Assembly (NCBI GenBank): GCA_934597165.1
Contig: CAKTQP010000038.1
Location: 1 to 18,857 of the forward strand
Direction of reading: 5' to 3'
Length of the DNA: 18,857 bases
Source: an uncultured Oscillospiraceae bacterium
Lineage (GTDB): Bacteria; Bacillota; Clostridia; Oscillospirales; Oscillospiraceae
In this document: positions 1 through 6,112 of the stretch, piece after piece
Position numbering within the stretch: position 1 is the stretch's first letter
Layout of the letters: every line of letters begins with the position of its first letter
Made by a program: the position numbers and the translations under genes
Notes under the pieces: generated by a model
The model's database searches: none
What the model was told of the DNA's origin: nothing
Seen by the model: the letters and a program-made list of their open reading frames with translations, nothing else

Positions 1-50
1 ACCTTCTTGGTGGTGCCGGTTGCGGAAAAATATGCTACCAATGCGTTCAT
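1..50 (-). CDS. Flavodoxin family protein, N-terminal fragment
   Basis: The frame runs off the left edge. The 16 complete codons read MNALVAYFSATGTTKK, which is the typical start of a flavodoxin: a first beta strand (ALVAYFS) followed by the phosphate-binding loop (S-x-T-G-T-T) that holds the FMN phosphate. An AGGAGG ribosome binding site lies just upstream at 58-63 and overlaps the stop codon of the MerR gene, so the two genes are translationally close and probably form one operon. Flavodoxin-fold proteins of this kind carry electrons or act as small FMN reductases in the cytoplasm. Only the N terminus is visible, so the subfamily cannot be decided. Confidence 0.75.
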   Translation of the reverse strand, partial: MNALVAYFSATGTTKK

Positions 51-62
51 GTTGTCTTCCTC

Positions 63-386
63 CTATTCGAAATCAAAGTTGTGGTTTTTGGTCAGCGTGA
101 AGCGCAAGTAATCCAGCCGATCCAGTTGGGTCTGCCGCCGGTGGATGTCCTCCAACAGCTGTTCCCGCCGGGTTTGCAGCATCTGCATCCGTGCGTCGTC
201 CGCGCACAGATAGTGTTCCACCTCCGGGCTGGTAAAACCCACGTCATAGAGGGTCATGATGAGGCTGAGCCGTTCCAGGTCGGTCTGATCGTAGCAGCAC
301 CTTCCCTCTCGTCTCCCCCACCGCTCGTAGTCGCGCAGAATGGATAGGGGGATGTTGTACCGCTGGCTCACTTCCTGTCTCGTCAT
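63..386 (-). CDS. MerR-family transcriptional regulator
   Basis: 107 aa. The N-terminal winged helix-turn-helix (about residues 1-55) contains MTRQEVSQRYNIPLSILRDY, the MerR recognition pattern in which a helix is followed by the R-D/Y-Y-E-R-W wing. The DLERLSLIMTLYDVGFTSPEVEHYL segment corresponds to helices 3-4. Residues 65-95 are rich in Q, R, E and L and should form the antiparallel dimerisation coiled coil. The start at 386 was chosen because AAAGGA lies about 9 bases upstream; a longer frame beginning at 437 would read through the hairpin at 416-439. No C-terminal effector-binding domain is present, so the sensing mode is unknown; the Cys pair (CC near residue 30) lies in the wing. It precedes the flavodoxin gene, so control of that gene is the simplest inference. 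Confidence 0.8.
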   Translation of the reverse strand: MTRQEVSQRYNIPLSILRDYERWGRREGRCCYDQTDLERLSLIMTLYDVGFTSPEVEHYLCADDARMQMLQTRREQLLEDIHRRQTQLDRLDYLRFTLTKNHNFDFE

Positions 387-415
387 GAAATCCCGTCCTT
401 TCCCCTCCAAAAAGA

Positions 416-439
416 GGGTGTTCCCATCTGGGAACACCC
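416..439 (-). terminator. Perfect 10-bp inverted repeat with T-run: lysR terminator and/or merR leader/operator
   Basis: GGGTGTTCCC and GGGAACACCC (416-425 and 430-439) pair perfectly around a 4-base loop. On the minus strand the stem is followed by TCTTTTT, as in an intrinsic terminator for the LysR gene that ends at 475. However, the -10 hexamer of the merR promoter lies directly upstream (442-447), so the same repeat begins at about the merR transcription start and could instead be an operator or a 5'-end attenuator. Confidence 0.6.
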
Positions 440-441
440 TT

Positions 442-470
442 ATTATATCCGCGCATCCACTTCATGTCGA
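442..470 (-). promoter_or_regulatory. Promoter of merR-flavodoxin unit
   Basis: On the minus strand, TCGACA (470-465), a 17-base spacer and a consensus TATAAT (447-442) form a strong sigma-A type promoter. It sits a few bases beyond the stop codon of the LysR gene and directly in front of the inverted repeat at 416-439. Confidence 0.65.
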
Positions 471-474
471 ATGC

Positions 475-1365
475 CTATTTCCTATCGTCAGATATGCCTG
501 TAATGTATTGTTTTGCAAAGGCGAGAAAGGCCGTGGTGGCGGCGGAAAACATCTGCTCCTTCTTCCACGCCAGCGCCGTCCCATTCTCCAGGGGCGGCTG
601 AAAGGGGATGAATTTCAGGCCGTCATAGTGGCAGTCCAGCTGGATGGCGATGACCGCCCCCTGACTGCTCCGAGCCAACAATGCCTCGTTGTAGAGCAGG
701 TTGCCCTTGCCGATGATCTCCACCCGCTCCAGCGCCTGTCCCAGCCAAGCGCCGATGTTGCTCTGCGCGATGTCGCTGGTGGCGGAGACCAGTGGAAGCC
801 CCACCAAATCCTCCGGCGTGATGTGCGCCCGCTGGGCCAGAGCGGAGTCCTCCCGCACCAGCGCCCCCCAGCGCTCCCGAATGGGCATGGGGACGAACTC
901 GTATTTCCGAATGTCCACCGGCTCGGCCATGAGCCCCACGTCCAGCAGCCCCCGATCCAGCCGTTCCCGCACGCTCCCGCCGTGGCCGCTGTACAGCTCG
1001 TATCGCACCAACGGGTGCTGCGTCCGGAAGGCGGCCATGCAGTCGGTGAGGATGCGGGTGGAGAGGAACTCTCCGCTGCCGATGGCGATGATGCCCTCCA
1101 GGTTGGCTTCCTTGCGCAGGAAGTCCTGTTTCGTCCGGTCAGCTAAGGTCAGGATCTCCTGAGCACGCCGCTTGAGCATCATGCCGTCCTCGGTGAGGAT
1201 GATGTTGTGGTTGCTCCGCTGGAACAGCTTCACCCCCAGCTCCTCCTCCAACTGCGCGATCTGCCGGGACAGGGTGGGCTGGGTCACGTGCAGCTGCTTG
1301 GCCGCTTTTGTGAAGTTTTCCTCCCTCGCTACGGCCAGGAAGTAGTTGAGTACCCGTAATTCCAT
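475..1365 (-). CDS. LysR-family transcriptional regulator
   Basis: 296 aa, the normal length for the family. Residues 1-60 are the winged helix-turn-helix (MELRVLNYFLAVAREENFTKAAKQLHVTQPTLSRQIAQLEEELGVKLF, with the typical A-A-x-x-L-x-x-T-Q-P-T-L-S-R-Q-I core), followed by the linker helix and a LysR-type substrate-binding domain at about 90-290. The start at 1365 has AGGAGGG about 7 bases upstream; frames extending to 1476 lack a ribosome binding site. The protein should act as a ligand-responsive tetrameric activator or repressor. It lies directly upstream of merR-flavodoxin, and that unit or a divergent target (1503 onward) could be regulated. The ligand cannot be read from the sequence. 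Confidence 0.9.
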   Translation of the reverse strand: MELRVLNYFLAVAREENFTKAAKQLHVTQPTLSRQIAQLEEELGVKLFQRSNHNIILTEDGMMLKRRAQEILTLADRTKQDFLRKEANLEGIIAIGSGEFLSTRILTDCMAAFRTQHPLVRYELYSGHGGSVRERLDRGLLDVGLMAEPVDIRKYEFVPMPIRERWGALVREDSALAQRAHITPEDLVGLPLVSATSDIAQSNIGAWLGQALERVEIIGKGNLLYNEALLARSSQGAVIAIQLDCHYDGLKFIPFQPPLENGTALAWKKEQMFSAATTAFLAFAKQYITGISDDRK

Positions 1366-1384
1366 CGTATCCCTCCTGGGGGAA

Positions 1385-1414
1385 AGTATAGCATAGGTGG
1401 GGTGGTGGGAGCAA
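1385..1414 (-). promoter_or_regulatory. Probable promoter of the lysR-type gene
   Basis: On the minus strand, TTGCTC (1414-1409), an 18-base spacer and TATACT (1390-1385) precede the gene. The expected transcription start falls only a few bases before the ribosome binding site, giving a very short leader. Confidence 0.4.
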
Positions 1415-1436
1415 TGCGGGGGTGCTCTGGCAGCGG

Positions 1437-1465
1437 TTGCATGTCCGCTCAAAATCCAGTATACT
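1437..1465 (+). promoter_or_regulatory. Promoter for the small-gene cluster at 1503-2411
   Basis: TTGCAT (1437-1442), a 17-base spacer and TATACT (1460-1465) give a reasonable sigma-A promoter about 38 bases upstream of the first small ORF. The -10 hexamer is embedded in the perfect palindrome TCCAGTATACTGGA (1455-1468), a likely operator. Confidence 0.45.
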
Positions 1466-1502
1466 GGAAGTAACATGATGTAATTGAGGGAGGCATAGTA
1501 GT

Positions 1503-1715
1503 ATGGCGTTGAATTTGTCGAAGGCGCTACGGGAGCGGTTGGAAACTAGCTTGAAAGAAGCGGAACCGTATGCCCCAGATGACCCGATTTTTAACACGCT
1601 TGATGCTGACATCGATTTTGACCGTTATCGTGCTACGGTAGCTAGACGTTTGTTGGCACGAGACGATGAAGAAAAAGCCCAACTTGCGCAGAGGCAACTT
1701 GGAGCGGAAGAATGA
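1503..1715 (+). CDS. Small hypothetical protein, paralogue of the C-terminal half of the next gene
   Basis: 70 aa, highly charged, function not recognised. GAGGGAGG at about 1486-1493 is a good ribosome binding site. The whole protein aligns with residues 77-140 of the following protein: both share NLSKA, the AEPY-x-PDDPI motif, DAD-DF, RAT and AQ near the end, and the DNA is also clearly similar, so this is a tandem duplication. Its TGA stop overlaps the Shine-Dalgarno region of the next gene, with a 10-base gap, which indicates one operon. No signal peptide or membrane segment is visible; it is probably a soluble, mostly helical cytoplasmic protein. Confidence 0.65.
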   Translation: MALNLSKALRERLETSLKEAEPYAPDDPIFNTLDADIDFDRYRATVARRLLARDDEEKAQLAQRQLGAEE

Positions 1716-1725
1716 GGTGATTAGA

Positions 1726-2148
1726 ATGGGATTTTCAAAAGAGTGCAAAACTGAACTGATTCAGGCACTGCGCAAAATCTTTGATGACAAAGATTTCGTG
1801 CTCGGTGTATTATGCGACCTGGGATCGGACAACGATATTCAGACGGTGCTGGACTATATTGATAATCATAAAGACGCCAACTCAGAAGATATTATTTTGT
1901 TGTCGCTGCGTATCGCAGAAGCAAATGCGGCAACCCCAAAGAAGAAAAAGCGGAAATCGTTAAATTTATCGAAAGCCGACCGGGAGTGGTTGGAAACCGA
2001 CCGAAAAGCAGCGGAACCGTATGACCCGGATGACCCAATTTTAGCGTTTGATGCTGACTTTGATGACGCTCGAATTCGTGCTACCATTGCCAAGCGATTC
2101 TTAGAACAGGATGATAGAGAAAAGGCGGAGCTTGCGCAGAAGCATTGA
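1726..2148 (+). CDS. Hypothetical two-domain protein with Lys-rich linker
   Basis: 140 aa, function not recognised. The start at 1726 has GAGGTGATT at good spacing; a longer frame from 1666 would overlap the previous gene and lacks such a site. Residues 1-68 form an acidic helical domain (KTELIQALRKIFDDKDFV, then LGSDNDIQTVLDYIDNHKD). A Lys-rich linker KKKKRK lies at about 72-77. Residues 77-140 repeat the domain found alone in the preceding 70-aa protein. Either an N-terminal domain was fused to a duplicated copy, or the preceding gene lost it. It is co-transcribed with the flanking small genes and lies in the AT-richer patch, suggesting acquired accessory DNA. Confidence 0.7.
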   Translation: MGFSKECKTELIQALRKIFDDKDFVLGVLCDLGSDNDIQTVLDYIDNHKDANSEDIILLSLRIAEANAATPKKKKRKSLNLSKADREWLETDRKAAEPYDPDDPILAFDADFDDARIRATIAKRFLEQDDREKAELAQKH

Positions 2149-2201
2149 GATGGCAAAGTGTATACGCAACGTTGGCAACGGTGTAGAATGGAGGTATTTC
2201 A

Positions 2202-2411
2202 ATGAAAGTCACCTATGAAAGTATCTGCGAGAAGTTGGGGTTTGACCCCTTTGTGAATCCGCCTAAACCTGTGTTCAACGGGCATGAGGATGATTCGCAG
2301 GAAAACCCTTATTCGATTTTAACTTTTGAGGAATCTGATTTTCTCGCTAAGCTTGCGATAGAGCGTTTCAAAAGCGGCAAAAGCTTTGGAGGAAACAAAA
2401 AGCAAGAATAA
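2202..2411 (+). CDS. Small hypothetical protein
   Basis: 69 aa, function not recognised. ATGGAGG lies about 8 bases upstream of the ATG. The sequence is hydrophilic, with a proline-containing N-terminal half (FDPFVNPPKPVFNG) and a C-terminal amphipathic helix (FEESDFLAKLAIERFKSG) followed by a basic tail. It is the last gene before a strong hairpin at 2425-2450 and probably belongs to the same transcript as the two upstream small genes (53-base gap). Confidence 0.6.
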   Translation: MKVTYESICEKLGFDPFVNPPKPVFNGHEDDSQENPYSILTFEESDFLAKLAIERFKSGKSFGGNKKQE

Positions 2412-2424
2412 GTTTATGCGCAGA

Positions 2425-2450
2425 AAGCACAGTGCAAACGCACTGTGCTT
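2425..2450 (+). terminator. Terminator hairpin after the small-gene cluster
   Basis: AAGCACAGTGC and GCACTGTGCTT pair over 11 bp with an AAAC loop, followed by CTTGTTTCTT. The hairpin lies between two convergent genes (plus-strand stop at 2411, minus-strand stop at 2472) and may serve both, although the U-tract is imperfect on either side. Confidence 0.65.
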
Positions 2451-2471
2451 CTTGTTTCTTAGAATTTAAGC

Positions 2472-2657
2472 TCAATCCTCAACGATAATAGCAACCCTCT
2501 CGTCATCCGGTTTTGGTGGAAACAAGATTTTTTTGATCTCATGCTTTTCTCCGTTGATGATAACGCTTTGTCCCACTCTCAATTTGCGATCACCTTCTAC
2601 AATGCAAACAGTTCCCCTTGAGGTATGAAATATTTCTATTGATTCCAGTTCAATCAT
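2472..2657 (-). CDS. Small hypothetical beta-rich protein
   Basis: 61 aa. The ATG at 2657 is the only possible start because an in-frame TAA lies 15 to 18 bases upstream; the ribosome binding site is weak (GGGGGT). The pattern of short hydrophobic strands separated by turns (GTVCIVEGD, LRVGQSVIING, EIKKILF, VAIIVED) is reminiscent of the small beta-barrel domain seen in translation GTPases, where G-D-x-x-V-x-I-N-G is common. This is a resemblance, not an assignment. It stands alone, convergent with the small-gene cluster and next to the CRISPR relict. Confidence 0.55.
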   Translation of the reverse strand: MIELESIEIFHTSRGTVCIVEGDRKLRVGQSVIINGEKHEIKKILFPPKPDDERVAIIVED

Positions 2658-2743
2658 GCGAATACCCCCAACTTAACGCGACAAACCTTAACTTTTGAGC
2701 ACTTTCGTACGCTGTAGTTTTGCCATGCCGCTATTTGCTTTTG

Positions 2744-2888
2744 CTCAGATGTTCCATTATGGGAGTGGGACAGTCCTACTGCTAGGTCGTCTAACTTTAA
2801 TCCACCTGCATGGGGTGGGACAGTAGGGATAAACAGCTCGATCGGCGTCGCATGCGATTTCAATCCACCCACCCGCAAGGGGTGGGAC
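2744..2888 (-). CRISPR. Relict CRISPR array, type I-C-like repeats
   Basis: The best repeat is 2857-2888 (32 bases), containing TTTCAATCCACCCACCCGC and ending GGGGTGGGAC. It matches the general type I-C repeat pattern (TTTCAATCCAC...GGGTGCGAC) with the palindromic centre. A second copy at 2794-2821 lacks four central bases and has ACTTTAATCC at its start. A third, at about 2744-2771, keeps only GGGAGTGGGAC at the end. The spacer between the first two is 35 bases (2822-2856), normal for this type; the next is only 22. Repeats decay toward lower coordinates, the expected trailer side if the array was transcribed on the minus strand. No cas gene is present in the window. Confidence 0.6.
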
Positions 2889-2890
2889 AG

Positions 2891-3123
2891 CAAAAGTTCA
2901 CAAAACGAACCTCACATTTCATACGAAAGCAACGAAATAGCATTGCTATTCAGCTCGTATCAAATGCTTTCCATCCTTTATTTTCCAATCACTTGCTATT
3001 TATTGCATTCTTTCGGTGCGAACTCAGTGTAATATTTCTGCTTACTCTCCCTTCACACTGATAGGCTACAAACATTTTACATCACGTAACCGCCTTTGGC
3101 AACAAAATCAAAGGCACCTCATA
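2891..3123 (-). other. Non-coding AT-rich stretch, possible CRISPR leader
   Basis: No convincing gene is visible. The stretch is AT-rich and lies on the leader side of the best-preserved repeat. On the minus strand it contains GAGTTCGCACCGAAAG and, nearer the repeat, GTGAGGTTCGTTTTGTGAAC, related GTTCG-containing blocks of the sort seen in type I-C leaders. The assignment is by position and general appearance only. Confidence 0.3.
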
Positions 3124-3261
3124 CTACTTTTCCCGATTATAGATTTCGGGCAGTTCATCCACCGTGATGACATAATCATCTACCCTGCTCGCATCCTCCG
3201 TTTTGACAGCATTTTTTACCATTCTTGTCTTGGCAAACTTTACACCGACATGAGGTGATAC
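3124..3261 (-). pseudogene. C-terminal gene remnant of unknown identity
   Basis: On the minus strand an open frame without a plausible start reads KFAKTRMVKNAV, then RVDDYVITVDELPEIYNREK and a TAG at 3126-3124. The same frame continues past that stop for 13 codons (YEVPLILLPKAVT) before a second stop. The amino acid composition looks like real protein, but the frame starts immediately after the terminator at 3266-3296 and is too short to be a whole gene. It lies where a cas or accessory gene would sit upstream of the array leader, but it does not resemble Cas1, Cas2 or Cas4 as far as I can judge. Confidence 0.35.
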
Positions 3262-3265
3262 CCAC

Positions 3266-3296
3266 AAAAAACCACCGCCCCAAATTAGGGCGGTGG
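3266..3296 (-). terminator. Intrinsic terminator of the large membrane protein gene
   Basis: On the minus strand CCACCGCCC pairs with GGGCGGTGG (9 bp, 7-base loop) and is followed by six T. It lies about 20 bases past the stop codon of the gene ending at 3319. Confidence 0.9.
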
Positions 3297-3318
3297 CCGG
3301 TGCTGATCTTCTATTTTA

Positions 3319-5067
3319 TCACTTAATCTTGATCTCCGACGCCTTGCGCAAGGTGCCGTTCTCGCTGACAGGGTAGAGAATGGTGAGCTGGTCGCCCTTG
3401 TTGTAGGTCACTGCCTCGGGGCAGTCGGCGGCGCTGATGCCATAATAGCAGGCGTTCTCCTTGCCCTTCAGGCGGAAGTAGTACCAGGTGTTGCCGCTGA
3501 TGACCGAACTTCTGATTTCGGCCACTTCACCGGTGACGGTGCGCTCCTCGCCCGCCGGTTCCTCCTCCTTCACATCCTGCTTCACTTCGATGCCGTTCTC
3601 CACCAGCTGCTCCTGGTACGCCTTCTGGCAGGCGGCCACGGTGGTGCCGGTGGCGGTGATCTGGTAGTCGCTGACGTTGACCATGGCGTACATCTTCACC
3701 AGTTCCGCGCTGTCCTTCAGCGCCATAAAATAGGTGGGCTGGTCGGAGATGTTCAGCAGCAGGGGGAAGGTGGCGGCATAGTTCAGGTGCTGCACGGCGC
3801 CCTCGGCGGAGGACATGGCGGAAAGCTCTTCCGCGCCGGTCACATTATAATACTTGGCCGACTTGGTGCGCTGGTTCACCAGCAGGAAGCCCACGTTGGA
3901 CTCATCGGAACCGGCGGAGGTGACGCCGGTATACATATAAACGTCGTCGTTCAGGGCAATATAATTGTATCCCGCTGTGGTGGTGGTCACCGCCTTCTGA
4001 CCCAGCCAGCTGTTGATCCAGCCGTTGACCAGCTTGCCGTGGAAGTCGTACTGGTTCACGATGATGTCCGGGTCGTACACCCGATCCACCCAGGTGGGCA
4101 CGTCCCGTTCATAATAGGTATGCTCGCCGGTGACCGCGTTGACCAGGACGGCGCCACGGATGTCCTCGCCGCCGAAGAGGCCGATGGTCTTATCCACTCT
4201 GGAACAAATCCAGTAGGGCGTCCCGTCCTCGTCCACCTCGAAGTTGATGTCGCCGAACATATAAGTGGGGTACCGGAAGCGGAGATAGCGGCGGAGGTTG
4301 CGGTTGAAGTGCTCACAGGTGGACACCTGCATGCCCTCCTTCAGCTGCACCAGCCGCGCCTCCTGAGTGACCATGTTGACCACGATATAGCCAGGCAGGC
4401 CGTCGGAGCGGTTGTTGAACCACTTGATGACGTTGCCGTACTCCAAGGGGGAGACCCGCACCGGGTTGCCGTTGTAGTTGATCTGGGTGTAGTAGTCGCT
4501 GACCTCGAACTGGGAGACCAGGTTGGAGTTCTGGCTGATGCTGCCCATGGCGCGGCGACCCAGCTGCTTGGCGGAGTCGGCGTCCAGCATGGGGATTTTG
4601 TTATACGAGATCTCCGTCACGTCCTGGGCGAAGTCGCCGGTCTCCACCTGGAGCAGGTTCTGATAGGCTTTGGCGTGGAACGGCACGGCGGAGATGACGC
4701 TGCCCACCACGCAGACCAGCAGGCACAGGCCCACGATGACCATGGGGATGCGGTAGACGCTGCCTCGGCCGGGCTTGTTCCACTTGCGCCGGTGGGGGCC
4801 GTTGACCTTGAAGCCACCCTTGCCGTCCGGCTCCAGGATGGTCTGTTTGGGCTCCTTTTTCTTCTTCCCCTTGCCCGACTGGCTGTCCTCACTGCTGAAC
4901 AGGAATTTGGCCAGCATATAGAGGACGCAGAGGACGATGACGAAGAGGTAGAAGCTGAAACTCTTGGGGTTGAGGGCGGGGATGGCGATATAGAAGTAGA
5001 TACCGCCGCCGATGAGGGTGACGAGCAGACTGAGCAGAGTGCTCACCACGGGGCTGCGCTGTTTCAT
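3319..5067 (-). CDS. Large membrane-anchored protein of unknown function
   Basis: 582 aa. The ATG at 5067 was chosen because AGGAGG ends about 8 bases upstream; a second ATG two codons earlier is too close. There are two N-terminal membrane segments (about residues 8-30 and 35-55), then a Lys/Gly-rich charged stretch (SGKGKKKKEPKQ), then a third membrane segment (about 107-128, IPMVIVGLCLLVCVVGSVISA). The remaining roughly 450 residues are soluble and should lie outside the membrane. That region is rich in aromatic residues and beta-type sequence with no catalytic motif I recognise. The last 70 residues (TGEVAEIRSSVISGNTWYYF, then a G-D-Q-L-T-I-L-Y strand) suggest a small beta-barrel. The gene is monocistronic with its own promoter and terminator. 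Confidence 0.8.
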   Translation of the reverse strand: MKQRSPVVSTLLSLLVTLIGGGIYFYIAIPALNPKSFSFYLFVIVLCVLYMLAKFLFSSEDSQSGKGKKKKEPKQTILEPDGKGGFKVNGPHRRKWNKPGRGSVYRIPMVIVGLCLLVCVVGSVISAVPFHAKAYQNLLQVETGDFAQDVTEISYNKIPMLDADSAKQLGRRAMGSISQNSNLVSQFEVSDYYTQINYNGNPVRVSPLEYGNVIKWFNNRSDGLPGYIVVNMVTQEARLVQLKEGMQVSTCEHFNRNLRRYLRFRYPTYMFGDINFEVDEDGTPYWICSRVDKTIGLFGGEDIRGAVLVNAVTGEHTYYERDVPTWVDRVYDPDIIVNQYDFHGKLVNGWINSWLGQKAVTTTTAGYNYIALNDDVYMYTGVTSAGSDESNVGFLLVNQRTKSAKYYNVTGAEELSAMSSAEGAVQHLNYAATFPLLLNISDQPTYFMALKDSAELVKMYAMVNVSDYQITATGTTVAACQKAYQEQLVENGIEVKQDVKEEEPAGEERTVTGEVAEIRSSVISGNTWYYFRLKGKENACYYGISAADCPEAVTYNKGDQLTILYPVSENGTLRKASEIKIK

Positions 5068-5104
5068 GGGCATTTCCTCCTGATTCGTTGCAAAAACTGC
5101 TGTC

Positions 5105-5133
5105 ATCATATCATACCTGACAGGCCCTTGCAA
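5105..5133 (-). promoter_or_regulatory. Promoter of the large membrane protein gene
   Basis: On the minus strand TTGCAA (5133-5128), a 17-base spacer and TATGAT (5110-5105) lie about 40 bases upstream of the start codon. Confidence 0.65.
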
Positions 5134-5212
5134 GGGGCGTCCGGCGGAGCGGTCTTTCGAAAATATTAAGAAAAATTTTCCGACTCTTTCAAACCCTTTC
5201 CAACCGTCACAC

Positions 5213-5240
5213 TTGACTTTTTCGCCGCCTGTGGTATGCT
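5213..5240 (+). promoter_or_regulatory. Promoter of the pgsA-like gene
   Basis: TTGACT (5213-5218), a 16-base spacer and TATGCT (5235-5240) precede the gene by about 95 bases. The leader between them shows no recognised riboswitch. Confidence 0.6.
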
Positions 5241-5333
5241 TTTACTGTATTGCCTGAGAAAGTGCTCGCTTTTTGTCGAGTCCTTCCGCCGGTGCCTGGC
5301 AAGCGCCAAACAGGATTAGATTGGAGCCACTGT

Positions 5334-5906
5334 ATGAACAAATTCACTCTGCACGACATTTTGACCTTCCCCAATCTCCTCAGCTTCCTCCGCATCCCCA
5401 TGGCCTTCCTGTTCTACTACTTCTACAACTGGGGCACCGGGGTGGGGGTCATCCTGGCTGCTGTGACCCTGCTGGTGTCCGCCCTGACCGACCTGCTGGA
5501 CGGGAAGATTGCTCGGCACTTTGACCAGGTCTCCGAGTTCGGCAAGATCTTGGACCCGGTGGCGGATAAGATCACCCAGGCCACCTTCATCCTCTGCCTC
5601 TTCCAGCACTACCCGGCCACCATCCCCCTGTTCGTCTTCTTCCTCATCAAGGAGGTGACCATCGGCATCCTGGCCCTCATCGCCGTGACCAAGAGCGGCG
5701 AGAACCACGGTGCGCTGATCTACGGGAAGGTGAACACGGTGTTGCTGTATATCTGCCTGGGGCTGCTGCTGTTCTGGGTGGGGATGCCGGGGTACGTGGC
5801 GAGCCTGATCCTGGACATTGCGTTCCTGTCGCTGTTCATGGCGATGACGTTGTATGTGATCGCTTATGTGCGGATTATTTTGTCGCATCGGAAACCCAAA
5901 AAATAA
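5334..5906 (+). CDS. pgsA: CDP-alcohol phosphatidyltransferase, probably phosphatidylglycerophosphate synthase
   Basis: 190 aa integral membrane enzyme. The complete family signature D-G-x2-A-R-x8-G-x3-D-x3-D is present at about residues 49-71 (DGKIAR, then G-KIL-DPVAD); its aspartates bind the catalytic metals and the CDP-lipid. Hydrophobic segments flank it (about 15-45, 78-95, 100-118, 130-150, 155-180). The expected reaction is CDP-diacylglycerol plus glycerol 3-phosphate giving phosphatidylglycerophosphate, the first committed step of phosphatidylglycerol and cardiolipin synthesis. The start at 5334 has TTGGAG about 9 bases upstream. Other acceptor alcohols are possible within the family, so the pgsA symbol is the most likely rather than a proven call. 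It stands alone, followed by the multi-hairpin element. Confidence 0.85.
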   Translation: MNKFTLHDILTFPNLLSFLRIPMAFLFYYFYNWGTGVGVILAAVTLLVSALTDLLDGKIARHFDQVSEFGKILDPVADKITQATFILCLFQHYPATIPLFVFFLIKEVTIGILALIAVTKSGENHGALIYGKVNTVLLYICLGLLLFWVGMPGYVASLILDIAFLSLFMAMTLYVIAYVRIILSHRKPKK

Positions 5907-5926
5907 AACCACCTAACGAAATTCAA

Positions 5927-6112
5927 GCCCCGCAGGGCAATTTAAGCTTTTTTTGCTTCGTTTTCTTCTCGAAGAAAATGAAGTGGGGGCCAGGGGCAAG
6001 GCCCCTGGTCGGCATCCGCAGATGCCGAAATACCCCAGCGCAAAAAAGCGCAGGAGTGGGTGAATTTTTGACGCAGTCAAAAAGAGGGCGAACCCTCGCC
6101 GGGGGTTCGCCC
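5927..6112. repeat. Mosaic of at least seven consecutive stem-loops, likely dispersed palindromic element
   Basis: Non-coding stretch between pgsA and the threonine aldolase gene, almost entirely made of adjacent inverted repeats: GCCC/GGGC (5927-5938); AAGC/GCTT around seven T (5944-5958); TTTTCTTC/GAAGAAAA (5961-5978); CCAGGGGC/GCCCCTGG (5990-6008); GGCATC/GATGCC (6011-6026); GCGC/GCGC around six A (6038-6051); TTTTTGAC/GTCAAAAA (6065-6083); GGGCGAACCC/GGGTTCGCCC (6086-6112). The arrangement resembles dispersed non-coding repeats of gut Clostridia. It may also terminate pgsA transcripts, although no hairpin is followed by a classical long U-tract except near 5948. Confidence 0.6.

Noticed and set aside
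2654..2893. Minus-strand 79-codon open frame
   Set aside because: It is the translation of the CRISPR repeats and spacers; no ribosome binding site.
3016..3258. Plus-strand 80-codon open frame
   Set aside because: No ribosome binding site; lies in the AT-rich decayed region opposite the more protein-like minus-strand remnant.
3787..5169. Long plus-strand open frame antisense to the large membrane protein gene
   Set aside because: It is a His/Val/Asp/Gly-rich translation of the complementary strand, lacks a ribosome binding site and is explained by the codon bias of the minus-strand gene.
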